Assembly (NCBI GenBank): GCA_023488565.1
Contig: JAMDDZ010000067.1
Coordinates: forward strand, 1-9,838
Direction: 5' to 3'
From: Bacillota bacterium
GTDB lineage: Bacteria > Bacillota > Sulfobacillia > Sulfobacillales > Sulfobacillaceae
DNA: 9,838 nucleotides
Below the pieces are notes generated by a model. The model was not told where the DNA came from and did no database searches. It saw nothing but the letters and a program-made list of their open reading frames with translations. A program made the translations under genes and the position numbers. Every line of letters starts with the position of its first letter. Position 1 is the first letter of the stretch. Below, in pieces: positions 1 through 6,277 of the stretch.

Positions 1-721
1 TCAGGCCCTGGGCCGCGCGTTTCATGAGTGTCTGACCTACGACGGTGGATCCTGTAAAAGAAATTTTCCGCACGACAGGGTGATTCAACAATTCATCGGC
101 AATGGGTTCAGGTGGTCCCACCACGATATTGACGACCCCAGGGGGCATGCCCACCTCTTCGAAAATTTTCCCCATGGCCAAAGCGGACAGCGGTGTAGAC
201 TCTGCGGGCTTAATGACCACCGTACATCCCGCCGCCAGTGCTGGCGATACTTTTCGCGCAATCATGGAAGCCGGAAAATTCCATGGGGTAATGGCTGCAA
301 CGACACCGACAGGCTGCCGGATTGCCAAGAGTCTTTTATTGGGGGTGGAAGCTGGGATTGTCTCTCCATAGATTCGTTTTGCTTCTTCCCCATTCCATTC
401 GAAATAGTCCGCTGACATTAAGACTTCCGCTTTGGCTTCCCGTAATGGTTTACCCTGCTCAGCCGTTAGAATCTCCGCCAACAGATCTGCCTGCATACGA
501 ATACGGTCGGCAACCTGCCGCATTAACCCCGCCCGCTCTCTTGCAGGTAAAGCAGCCCAGTTTGGGAAAGCTCGAGCTGCGGCATCAATCGCGTTCCGGG
601 TCTCTCCCGAGCCTGCTTCCGCTACCTCAGCAATGACCTCCCCTGTCGCCGGATTGGTGACCGCCATCGTTCGCGATGCGTCGCACCATTTCCCATCAAT
701 AAATAGTCCGTAGTATTTCAT
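1..721 (-). CDS. NAD(P)-dependent aldehyde dehydrogenase, GabD-like (partial, C-terminus beyond window)
   Basis: The first 240 residues of an aldehyde dehydrogenase of usual length about 480 are present; the reading frame is open to position 1. It oxidises an aldehyde to a carboxylate with NAD(P). Visible motifs are ITPWNFP (residues 144-150, with the oxyanion-hole Asn148), KPAEST (171-176, cofactor ribose/phosphate contact) and FTGST (222-226). The stretch EEAKRIYGETIP (112-123) is typical of the succinate-semialdehyde dehydrogenase branch. The catalytic Glu and Cys would lie outside the window. The ATG overlaps the stop of the preceding reductase gene (ATGA), so translation is probably coupled. 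Sulfolactaldehyde dehydrogenases of sulfoquinovose pathways belong to this GabD-like branch, so sulfolactaldehyde is a candidate substrate from context. Succinate, tartronate or 2-oxoglutarate semialdehyde are equally allowed by sequence. The family is certain; the substrate is not. Confidence 0.93.
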   Translation of the reverse strand, partial: MKYYGLFIDGKWCDASRTMAVTNPATGEVIAEVAEAGSGETRNAIDAAARAFPNWAALPARERAGLMRQVADRIRMQADLLAEILTAEQGKPLREAKAEVLMSADYFEWNGEEAKRIYGETIPASTPNKRLLAIRQPVGVVAAITPWNFPASMIARKVSPALAAGCTVVIKPAESTPLSALAMGKIFEEVGMPPGVVNIVVGPPEPIADELLNHPVVRKISFTGSTVVGQTLMKRAAQGL

Positions 722-1590
722 GTTTCGCTCTCTTTCTCCGTGAAAATTTTATAAACTGAGGCAGTATCATCTCCACCCCAACCACGGGCTTGGGCCTCTT
801 GGAACAATCGCAAAGACTCGCTGCCCAACGGTACGGGCATGTCTAAGCCAACTGCCATTTCCACGGCCAGTCTAATATCTTTGACCGTCAAATCGATGGC
901 AAAACGCGGTGCATAATCCCCATTTACAACCCATGGTCCTCGTAACTGCAATTGGTGTGACTGGGCACCGGTGTCGGCCAGCAAACGCACCATCATATCG
1001 ACGGAAATGCCGGATTTAAGTCCCAAAGCCAGACCTTCCGCCAATACCGCCATATTGGTCATACCGATGTGATTGCTAATGAGTTTGAACGCAGTGGATT
1101 GCTCGACCCCGCCTAAATAATGAACAGGGGTTCCAATTTCCTCTAATAAGGGCTTCCATCGATCAAATACCGCTGCATCACCGCCCGCAAAGATGGGTTC
1201 GGTAGCCTCGGCGGCTTGTGCCGGTCCCTTTCCCAGAGGGCACGCCAAAAATTGATGGCCCATAGCGGCTAGCTTGTCCGCCAGTTGGCGCGCTGTTTGG
1301 GGATCGATGGTGCTGACATCGATCACGGTAGTGCCTGGAGCAAAATACGGAGCAATGCCCTGAGGGCCAAACAACAGTTGCATCACGTCGCTAGGCAGCG
1401 GGAGGCTGGTAAACACCGGGTTTGTGCCACGCGCCACATCTTCTACATGAACCGCAGCGATGGCGCCCCGCTCAACGAAGCTTTGCACCACATCGCTCCG
1501 CAGGTCATAGGCGATCACCTCATGGCCTTTATGCAACAGATTCTGTGCTAAGCCACCTCCCATTTTCCCCAACCCGACAAATCCAATCAT
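718..1590 (-). CDS. 3-hydroxyisobutyrate dehydrogenase-family NAD(P) oxidoreductase (GarR/YihU-like)
   Basis: A 290-residue beta-hydroxyacid dehydrogenase of full family length. The N-terminal Rossmann motif is GLGKMG (6-11), with Asp29 at the end of the second strand. The catalytic lysine is Lys169 in FKLISNH, and the conserved K-D pair is Lys237-Asp238. The segment that is usually APVSGG reads ACPLGKG (116-122). Recalled E. coli YihU (sulfolactaldehyde reductase) has PVGR there, and its Arg123 contacts the sulfonate; Lys121 falls at that place here. The C-terminal part (DL..KD...A, PVPLG, QARGWGG) also resembles YihU. It probably interconverts a C3 semialdehyde and alcohol; sulfolactaldehyde/dihydroxypropanesulfonate and tartronate semialdehyde/glycerate are the leading options. 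An AGGAGAGG ribosome site at 1599-1606 fixes the ATG. It lies 89 bp after the enolase-superfamily gene and overlaps the aldehyde dehydrogenase start by 4 bp. Confidence 0.9.
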   Translation of the reverse strand: MIGFVGLGKMGGGLAQNLLHKGHEVIAYDLRSDVVQSFVERGAIAAVHVEDVARGTNPVFTSLPLPSDVMQLLFGPQGIAPYFAPGTTVIDVSTIDPQTARQLADKLAAMGHQFLACPLGKGPAQAAEATEPIFAGGDAAVFDRWKPLLEEIGTPVHYLGGVEQSTAFKLISNHIGMTNMAVLAEGLALGLKSGISVDMMVRLLADTGAQSHQLQLRGPWVVNGDYAPRFAIDLTVKDIRLAVEMAVGLDMPVPLGSESLRLFQEAQARGWGGDDTASVYKIFTEKESET

Positions 1591-1679
1591 CTCGCGATCC
1601 TCTCCTCAGAAAAAATTTTTTCATCCTCGTGCGAACAGAACGGACAGCGCGTTTTATCAATATGTCGTTACTCTGCTGC

Positions 1680-2831
1680 TCAGGATCTAGCACCATCCAC
1701 TGCCAGCGGTAGATGATAGAATTGCAAATGTGTCGCAACAAAGTCTTCCAGCTGATTCGCATGGATTTTGAGGCCGAGACCTGGCAACGAATTTAGGTGG
1801 GCAGCACCATCGATAATGGTCCAACTGGGTTGCACCACATCCCGCACTAAATTTTCATTGGTGTCACACTCCACCCATTTGACCCGTTCTGACCATGCCG
1901 AGGCCACCTGAAGCGAGACAGCTTGGGCTACCGGTCCGCCTAACACGTGGAACGCGACATAATCGGAAATAACTGCAGGAAAATCGATCACTGCGCGGGC
2001 AGCCTCGATGCCTCCAATCTTGCACAGGTCAGGTTGCAGGACTTTGAGTTGCATGGTCGGAGCACAAGATATTTGGTCCAGATACCAGTTTTCACCTGCG
2101 GCAATACAGGAAAATTGTTGTCCTAGCAGACGATATCCTTCAAAGTCCAACGCCGAAATAGGTTCTTCCACCCATTGCACTCCTTGTTGGCAGTAATACG
2201 GCACTTCTTTTAAGGCGGCCTCTCGCGACCACCCTTGGTTGGCATCCACGATGATACTGCGCACCCCAGGTATGGATCGGGCCAGGTGAAAGTTTTCGTG
2301 GTCATGCTCTGTATCAAACCCCACTTTAAATTTGATGGTTGTAAAACCGTCGTCAATCGCCTTTTCAATCCTCTCTTGAATACGGTCAGGGCCAATACCA
2401 CTGGCATAAATCGGAACTGGAGACAGACCGTCCTTCCCTAAGTGCAGAAGGTTGCGCAACGGTTTGTGATGTCTCTGCGCCTCCAGGTCCCATAGGGCGA
2501 TTTCCAGAGCACTAACCGCATGATAAAAGGACCCCAAGTTTCCAGACTGCACCGCTTGAATTCGGTAGTGCTCAATAATCTCCTTGACAGCACCAGGCCG
2601 TGCAATAAATCCCAATGTGTCCTTAAGCAGGCGCCACAAGACCACGACTCTTTCATCTAACGCCCATGAAGGAAAATTGACCCATGATTCCCCCCAACCT
2701 TCGACACCATTCTCGTCGATCAACTGGAGCAACAGCACCGGTCGATTCCACATGGTTCCAAACGAAGTGCGAATAGGATGTTTCAAGGGTGTGATTAATG
2801 GCCAAATCGTAGCACTAACCCTGCGATTCAT
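1680..2831 (-). CDS. Mandelate racemase/muconate lactonizing enzyme family protein (enolase superfamily; probable acid-sugar dehydratase, racemase or cycloisomerase)
   Basis: A 383-residue enolase-superfamily enzyme that would abstract the alpha proton of a carboxylate in a Mg-dependent (beta/alpha)8 barrel. Metal ligands are Asp196 (VDANQGW), Glu222 (VEEPI) and Glu247 (GENW). Acid/base residues are the KxK pair Lys167/Lys169 and the Asp268...His295 dyad (QPDLCKIGG; AFHVLGG). Positions and spacing nearly equal those of mandelate racemase (Asp195, Glu221, Glu247, Asp270, His297), and Glu321 may match its Glu317. This places it in the MR subgroup and not the MLE subgroup. The N-terminal capping domain (RTSFGTMWNRP, GWGESWVNFP) sets the substrate, which I cannot name. 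The ATG at 2831 has AGGAGG seven bases upstream; a TTG at 2858 has none. It is the first gene of the operon with the reductase and aldehyde dehydrogenase and is divergent from a GntR gene. Sugar-acid dehydratase, lactone cycloisomerase and racemase all remain possible. Confidence 0.9.
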   Translation of the reverse strand: MNRRVSATIWPLITPLKHPIRTSFGTMWNRPVLLLQLIDENGVEGWGESWVNFPSWALDERVVVLWRLLKDTLGFIARPGAVKEIIEHYRIQAVQSGNLGSFYHAVSALEIALWDLEAQRHHKPLRNLLHLGKDGLSPVPIYASGIGPDRIQERIEKAIDDGFTTIKFKVGFDTEHDHENFHLARSIPGVRSIIVDANQGWSREAALKEVPYYCQQGVQWVEEPISALDFEGYRLLGQQFSCIAAGENWYLDQISCAPTMQLKVLQPDLCKIGGIEAARAVIDFPAVISDYVAFHVLGGPVAQAVSLQVASAWSERVKWVECDTNENLVRDVVQPSWTIIDGAAHLNSLPGLGLKIHANQLEDFVATHLQFYHLPLAVDGARS

Positions 2832-2863
2832 GGCTGATCCTCCTGTGGCATGATTCAATTATT

Positions 2864-2892
2864 ATTCTATACTCTATAGACTATATACGCAA
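2864..2892 (-). promoter_or_regulatory. Sigma-70-type promoter of the enolase-superfamily gene operon
   Basis: Read on the minus strand, a -35 TTGCGT (2892-2887) is followed after exactly 17 bp by a -10 TAGAAT (2869-2864). Transcription would begin near 2857, about 26 bp before the ATG at 2831. An AT-rich inverted repeat overlaps the -35 box, which suits repression by the divergent GntR regulator. Confidence 0.6.
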
Positions 2893-2898
2893 GTATAT
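2883..2898. promoter_or_regulatory. Inverted repeat, candidate GntR operator in the divergent intergenic region
   Basis: ATATAC and GTATAT are perfect 6-bp arms separated by GCAA. The repeat covers the -35 box of the minus-strand operon and lies about 16 bp before the TATACT -10 of the regulator, so one bound protein could control both directions. Dyads of this kind between divergent genes are usual for FCD-type GntR regulators. The assignment to the neighbouring regulator is inferred. A separate 8-bp palindrome, TCTATAGA, lies at 2873-2880 inside the promoter spacer. Confidence 0.45.
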
Positions 2899-2913
2899 TC
2901 GGATAATTAGGTT

Positions 2914-2919
2914 TATACT
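2914..2919 (+). promoter_or_regulatory. Candidate -10 box for the divergent GntR gene
   Basis: TATACT matches the -10 consensus at five of six positions, 63 bp before the TTG start. No good -35 is visible at the proper distance; the region upstream is the inverted repeat. The 5' leader also holds three tandem copies of TGGTAT/TGGTTT (2928-2945). Confidence 0.35.
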
Positions 2920-2967
2920 AAACGCCATGGTATTGGTATTGGTTTCTCGCTTATGATATGACGGAAG

Positions 2968-2973
2968 AGGAGG
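2968..2973 (+). promoter_or_regulatory. Ribosome binding site selecting a TTG start
   Basis: AGGAGG ends nine bases before TTG at 2983. No ATG lies in frame nearby, and the helix-turn-helix domain begins within a few residues, so this site decides a TTG start for the GntR gene. Confidence 0.75.
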
Positions 2974-2982
2974 AATCCATCG

Positions 2983-3681
2983 TTGGACAATAGATTGTCT
3001 GGCACCCTATCGGAGCGTTTGTATCTGGTGTTGCGTGAAAAAATCTTGGCCGGAGAATATCCCCCCGGGTACCATCTCAAAGAAGTGTCCCTTGCCCAAG
3101 ATTTCCATGTCAGTCCCACCCCGGTTCGAGAGGCCATTAGGCGCCTGACGCAAGAGGGATTGATCCAAACCCAGCGCTATCGCGGCTCCGTCGTAACCCA
3201 GTACAATGTGGCAGATTTCCTTCATCTGTATCAAATTCGTGAGATCATCGAAATCCCTGCTGCACGGCTTGCGATTGCCAACGCAAGGCAACAAGATATT
3301 GCTGCGTTAAACCACGTGCTGGAAGAATCTGTTCAAGCATTGGTGGTTCATGATCACGCATCCCTATTACAGCTCGACCTTGTTTTTCATGAGTGTTTGG
3401 TTCGAGCGTCTGGTAACCCTTTTCTCTCCGATATTTCCCGGGGAATCCACGAAAAATTGCAAACCATCCGCAAGATCACGATTCCAGAATCGATCATGGG
3501 CCGAAAATCGCATGATGAACATTGCACAATCGCCGACGACCTCAAGCGGCGCGACTCGACAGCCATTGCAGACCATCTCACGCACCATATCCGACGCAAC
3601 CGAGACGAAGTCTGGCGTTACCTGACCGCCGCCGAAGGCTTGCCGCCGCAGGAAGAAGATCGGTCTCAGCCATCCGAATAG
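2983..3681 (+). CDS. GntR family transcriptional regulator, FCD (FadR-type) subfamily
   Basis: A 232-residue one-component regulator starting at TTG. An N-terminal winged helix (about residues 8-72) contains the recognition helix VSPTPVREAIRRL (43-55) and the wing GLIQTQRYRGSVV. The C-terminal FCD ligand domain carries a likely metal/effector site: Asp132 and His136 (LDLVFHECLV), His180 (DEH) and His198 (DHL). The last 15 or so residues are a hydrophilic tail. It is divergent from the enolase-superfamily/reductase/aldehyde-dehydrogenase operon across 151 bp that hold both promoters and an inverted repeat, so it very probably controls that operon and itself, releasing DNA on binding an organic acid. 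The effector is unknown; the operon substrate or a sulfonate such as sulfolactate is a guess. It is distinct from the second GntR protein at 5283-5990. Confidence 0.93.
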   Translation: MDNRLSGTLSERLYLVLREKILAGEYPPGYHLKEVSLAQDFHVSPTPVREAIRRLTQEGLIQTQRYRGSVVTQYNVADFLHLYQIREIIEIPAARLAIANARQQDIAALNHVLEESVQALVVHDHASLLQLDLVFHECLVRASGNPFLSDISRGIHEKLQTIRKITIPESIMGRKSHDEHCTIADDLKRRDSTAIADHLTHHIRRNRDEVWRYLTAAEGLPPQEEDRSQPSE

Positions 3682-3748
3682 CCCATCCTACGGCGACCCC
3701 CTTCAACAAAGATCCGTTGGCACTATGATGTCATGATCCACCCGTGGC

Positions 3749-4906
3749 TCAGGAACTACGATAGAGCTTGGTGAACACAAACTCTTTGTGACCCAACACC
3801 TCAGTAGCGGTCAGACGCCCATTTAAATTGCGGAACATCATGTCCAACAACGCCTGTCCCGCTTGTGACAACGTCATTTCCATCGACAAAAGACCAGAAA
3901 TGTCTACGTCGATATGCTCCGCCATGGATTGGGCGGTGTGAGGATTCGCGGTGGTTTTTAAGACAGGTACGACGGGGTTCCCCACGATATTGCCTTGGCC
4001 TGTGGTAAAGAAGTGAAACACCGAGCCTGCAGCTCCCATGAGGGTAATAAACTCGGCAGCTGCGGAGGATGAGTCCATAAAGCTCAACCCTTTGACCGTG
4101 GGGGCCATCGCCGGTTCCAGTGCGTCTACTATGGGGCTGGTACCGGTCTTCTGAATGTTGCCCAAGGCTTTTTCCTCAATCGTGCTGAGCCCCCCGGCGA
4201 TATTGCCCTGAGTCGGCTGCGAGCCCAATAAATCAACCCCTTGGGACCGCACCAATTCTTGATAATTTTCGTGCATCGCCAAATAACGAGATCGCACCGT
4301 GTCATTGACACACCGCTCGGCAATGATATGCTCGGCTCCGGTAATTTCGGTGGTTTCCCCAAAAATGACGCGGGCCCCATGCTCCACCAACCAGTCCACG
4401 GCCACTCCCACGGCCGGATTCGATCCCAGGCCCGACGTGGTGTCAGATTCGCCGCATTTGGTACTGAAAATCGCGTCGGCAATGGGAACTTCTTCCCGTC
4501 GCAATTCGGACGCATAGTATAAGTATTCCCGCGCTTGGCGTACGGCTGTCGCAATGGTTTCGGTGTCCCCATGCCCTTCGATTGAGAAACCCGAGACAGG
4601 CTTCCCTGTCTTGGCAATCCCTTCTACGACCTTTTTGGTCCAATTGGGCTCAATGCCAATGACGACAGCAGCAGCAATGTTTGCATTGGATCCGGTCCCA
4701 ATGAGCGTGCGAAAATGCAAGTCCAAATCTTCCCCAAATTGCAACCGTCCATACGGATGGGGCAACGGCAATGTCCCAGGCGCCAGATGGGCCACCCCTT
4801 CGACCGCCGCGTTGGATAAGTCATCCACAGGAATAATCGCCACATAATTCCGCGAGCCCACCGCCCCATTGGCGCGACGATATCCGAAAAATGTCGTCTG
4901 TGTCAT
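3749..4906 (-). CDS. suyB: UxaA-family lyase large subunit, probable (2R)-sulfolactate sulfo-lyase subunit beta
   Basis: A 385-residue protein equal to the C-terminal catalytic part of altronate dehydratase UxaA, encoded apart from its SAF domain as in SuyAB. SuyAB splits (R)-3-sulfolactate into pyruvate and sulfite. Conserved blocks are PVDDLSN (26-32), HPYGRLQFG (50-58), KCGESD (150-155), GGLSTIEEKALGN (238-250) and TTGQGNIVGNP (301-311). E. coli UxaA, as I recall it, has YGC and LGC cysteines; here they are Arg54 and Asn250, and PVDDLSN with YGRLQFG matches my memory of SuyB proteins. These differences favour sulfo-lyase over hexonate dehydratase. The ATG comes one base after the small-subunit stop, with AGGTGGG inside the end of that gene, so the two are coupled. 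It converges with the GntR gene at 3681, with no clear terminator between. A dehydratase for another hydroxy acid is the main alternative. Confidence 0.78.
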   Translation of the reverse strand: MTQTTFFGYRRANGAVGSRNYVAIIPVDDLSNAAVEGVAHLAPGTLPLPHPYGRLQFGEDLDLHFRTLIGTGSNANIAAAVVIGIEPNWTKKVVEGIAKTGKPVSGFSIEGHGDTETIATAVRQAREYLYYASELRREEVPIADAIFSTKCGESDTTSGLGSNPAVGVAVDWLVEHGARVIFGETTEITGAEHIIAERCVNDTVRSRYLAMHENYQELVRSQGVDLLGSQPTQGNIAGGLSTIEEKALGNIQKTGTSPIVDALEPAMAPTVKGLSFMDSSSAAAEFITLMGAAGSVFHFFTTGQGNIVGNPVVPVLKTTANPHTAQSMAEHIDVDISGLLSMEMTLSQAGQALLDMMFRNLNGRLTATEVLGHKEFVFTKLYRSS

Positions 4907-4907
4907 G

Positions 4908-5192
4908 TTACGCCCACCTCACACTCTTAATGTTGTGTACATGCACATGATTACCAACCGAAATAGCTTGCGTGGCCACGCCAATCACTGCGTTATATTC
5001 GATGATCTGATCACCCTGATTTAAATTCTTCAAGGCCACTTTGTGTCCCAACGGCACGGCCTCGCGTAAGGTAATCCGAGTTTCTTTGAGCGATTTTTGG
5101 TACACGCCCGTGACGGAGTCACCAGCCTGCAAATCCCGTACCGCGACCCCGACATGGTCATGGTCATCATGAATCAAAAATCCGTGAGCCAT
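4908..5192 (-). CDS. suyA: SAF-domain small subunit, probable (2R)-sulfolactate sulfo-lyase subunit alpha
   Basis: A 94-residue protein that matches the N-terminal SAF domain of UxaA and the stand-alone SuyA. It begins MAHGFLIHDD with HVGVAVRDL (13-21), then PLGHKVALKNLNQGD (47-61) and the C-terminal HVHVHN (82-87), a His-rich segment typical of the family. It should form the lyase with the large subunit encoded one base downstream. AAGGAGG seven bases upstream of the ATG at 5192 decides the start; a longer reading to 5222 would begin inside the 27-bp operator and has no ribosome site. A promoter and a large palindromic operator lie directly upstream. A split altronate or galactarate dehydratase small subunit is the alternative identity. 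Confidence 0.78.
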   Translation of the reverse strand: MAHGFLIHDDHDHVGVAVRDLQAGDSVTGVYQKSLKETRITLREAVPLGHKVALKNLNQGDQIIEYNAVIGVATQAISVGNHVHVHNIKSVRWA

Positions 5193-5207
5193 TGCTCTGC
5201 CTCCTTT

Positions 5208-5234
5208 TAGGTATGTGGTCATACCACATACCTA
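5208..5234. promoter_or_regulatory. 27-bp inverted repeat, operator of suyAB
   Basis: Arms TAGGTATGTGGT and ACCACATACCTA are perfect 12-bp complements around a 3-bp centre. The core TGGTCATACCA fits the TGGTnnnACCA pattern known for FadR-type GntR proteins. It lies just after the suyAB -10 region and just before the ribosome site, so a bound protein would block initiation. The GntR/FCD gene 49 bp upstream is the obvious ligand. A partial copy lies at 8352-8367. Confidence 0.8.
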
Positions 5235-5264
5235 TAGAATCCAATCATTCCGTCAGCTTGTCAA
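5234..5264 (-). promoter_or_regulatory. Promoter of suyAB
   Basis: A perfect TTGACA -35 lies on the minus strand at 5264-5259. The -10 is poorly defined: GATTCT at 17 bp (5241-5236) or TTCTAT at 19 bp (5239-5234). The start of transcription would fall within the 27-bp operator. A strong -35 with a weak -10 suits a tightly repressed promoter. Confidence 0.6.
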
Positions 5265-5282
5265 GGGTTTTCTGGCTAACAC

Positions 5283-5990
5283 TCACAAAGATCCAAGAAC
5301 CGCTCTCTCCACACTGGTTAAGTGCGCCATCATAGCCGCTTGCGCAGCAGACACATCGCCCTCCATGATGGCCTGAGCAATGCTTTCATGATCCAGAATA
5401 GACATCCAAGCCCTCCCGGGAATGGCCAAGCTCGTTTTGCGCACCTCTTCCAATAGATCGAGCAAATTGGTCATTAGCCGTCCGGCAATTGGATTATGGG
5501 ACGCAATAATCAGCGTGGTGTGAAACGCTTGGTCTGACAGTGCTGCAGTGACGAGATCCACCCGATTAGTATCCGTGACATGGGCTTTGACGTCTTCTAC
5601 CAGTCTTATCAACTGTTCCTTATGCGCTAAAGATGCCCGTGAAGCAGCCCACCCCGCAGCGGCTGTTTCCATTGTTTTACGCACCTCAAATAATGCAGCA
5701 ATCGTGTCGGGTTTTACTATTAACGGTGTCCACAGGGCATTGCCTATCGCCATCCCCTCATCGCCCTGCACAAAGATCCCTTTACCGTGCTGAATCGAAA
5801 GTACGCCTAGTCCAACAAGAGTACGGAGCGCATCGCGAACCGTGGTGCGGCTAACATTAAAAGAAATGGCCAAATCGCGTTCTGGAGGCAGGCGGTCCCC
5901 GACGGAAATGGCCCCTTGCTCAATTTTGGCAAGAATGTCTTGCACGATTTGATCACGAAGCGAAAGATTCTGCGCTATCGGCTCAAACAT
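5283..5990 (-). CDS. GntR family transcriptional regulator, FCD (FadR-type), probable regulator of suyAB and the slcC-like/comC-like genes
   Basis: A 235-residue regulator. The winged helix spans about residues 9-75, with LPPERDLA (34-41), the recognition helix VSRTTVRDALRTL (46-58) and wing LSIQHGKGIFV (64-74). The FCD domain follows, with candidate metal/effector residues Asp153 and His157 (SDQAFHTTL), His201 (LDHES) and His223 (AHL). The ATG at 5990 is chosen because AGGGGG lies six bases upstream; a TTG at 6032 in frame lacks such a site. It sits on the same strand directly upstream of suyAB, separated by 90 bp holding a TTGACA promoter and an operator of FadR pattern. The same core motif at the slcC-like promoter suggests it controls both units. 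Its effector is probably sulfolactate or sulfopyruvate if the pathway assignment is right. Confidence 0.93.
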   Translation of the reverse strand: MFEPIAQNLSLRDQIVQDILAKIEQGAISVGDRLPPERDLAISFNVSRTTVRDALRTLVGLGVLSIQHGKGIFVQGDEGMAIGNALWTPLIVKPDTIAALFEVRKTMETAAAGWAASRASLAHKEQLIRLVEDVKAHVTDTNRVDLVTAALSDQAFHTTLIIASHNPIAGRLMTNLLDLLEEVRKTSLAIPGRAWMSILDHESIAQAIMEGDVSAAQAAMMAHLTSVERAVLGSL

Positions 5991-6255
5991 GATGGTCCCC
6001 CTGACCCGGCCGTCCGCATTCGATTGCCCCAAACATCAACATATATTACGATTCTGGATCGACCTCTTTGGATATTCAGTATGCACCAACAGCCCCTAAA
6101 CCGGAAGCCCACTGCATATCCCTGGATTGTCTTGGTAATCGCTCCCAGAATATCACCAACTCCGTTACCAATCCAACAAGTTCGGATCATTTCCCCGAGA
6201 GTATAACGTCTCATAAGTCCTTCTGTTTGCTTAATTCTGATTTTTTTAGCTAGAA
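5991..6255. other. Leader region of the second GntR gene, no convincing gene
   Basis: About 265 bp between the LDH2/MDH2-type dehydrogenase and the GntR gene. I find no clear -35/-10 pair. Three TTGGT-type half sites occur: TTGGTAA (6132-6138), ACCAA (6155-6159) and TTACCAA (6165-6171); the outer two form a 7-bp inverted repeat, and they could be autoregulatory sites. A 79-codon minus-strand frame (6214 to 5975) has AGAAGGA only three bases from its ATG, resembles nothing I know and runs out of frame into the GntR gene, so I do not call it. Confidence 0.4.
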
Positions 6256-6276
6256 AGAGACCTTTATAGGCTCTCT
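6256..6276 (-). terminator. Weak hairpin terminator after the LDH2/MDH2-type dehydrogenase gene
   Basis: On the minus strand, starting one base after the stop codon, AGAGA-G-CCT pairs with AGG-TCTCT around an ATAA loop with a single bulged G, followed by TTTCT. The stem is short and the T tract imperfect, so termination may be partial. Confidence 0.4.
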
Positions 6277-6277
6277 G

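Noticed and set aside
80..713. Plus-strand open frames opposite the aldehyde dehydrogenase
   Set aside because: They are antisense shadows; the minus-strand frame is continuous and carries clear aldehyde dehydrogenase motifs.
1610..1621. A6T6 palindrome between the enolase-superfamily and reductase genes as a terminator or promoter
   Set aside because: There is no G+C-rich stem and no matching -35/-10 pair; it is probably a bent or AT-rich spacer before the ribosome site.
2829..2858. Longer start (TTG at 2858) for the enolase-superfamily gene
   Set aside because: There is no ribosome site before the TTG; a good AGGAGG lies seven bases before ATG 2831, and the extra residues contain that site.
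3738..3747. CCAC-CC-GTGG hairpin between the convergent GntR and suyB genes as a terminator
   Set aside because: A four-base stem with a two-base loop and no T tract on either strand is too weak.
3749..5192. Altronate or galactarate dehydratase as the primary call for the two-subunit lyase
   Set aside because: The split SAF/catalytic layout, loss of the UxaA cysteines and the ComC/SlcC-type neighbours favour sulfolactate sulfo-lyase; the alternative is kept in the evidence.
5975..6214. 79-codon minus-strand frame upstream of the second GntR gene
   Set aside because: The ribosome-like AGAAGGA is only three bases from the ATG, the product resembles nothing I know, and it ends out of frame inside the GntR gene.
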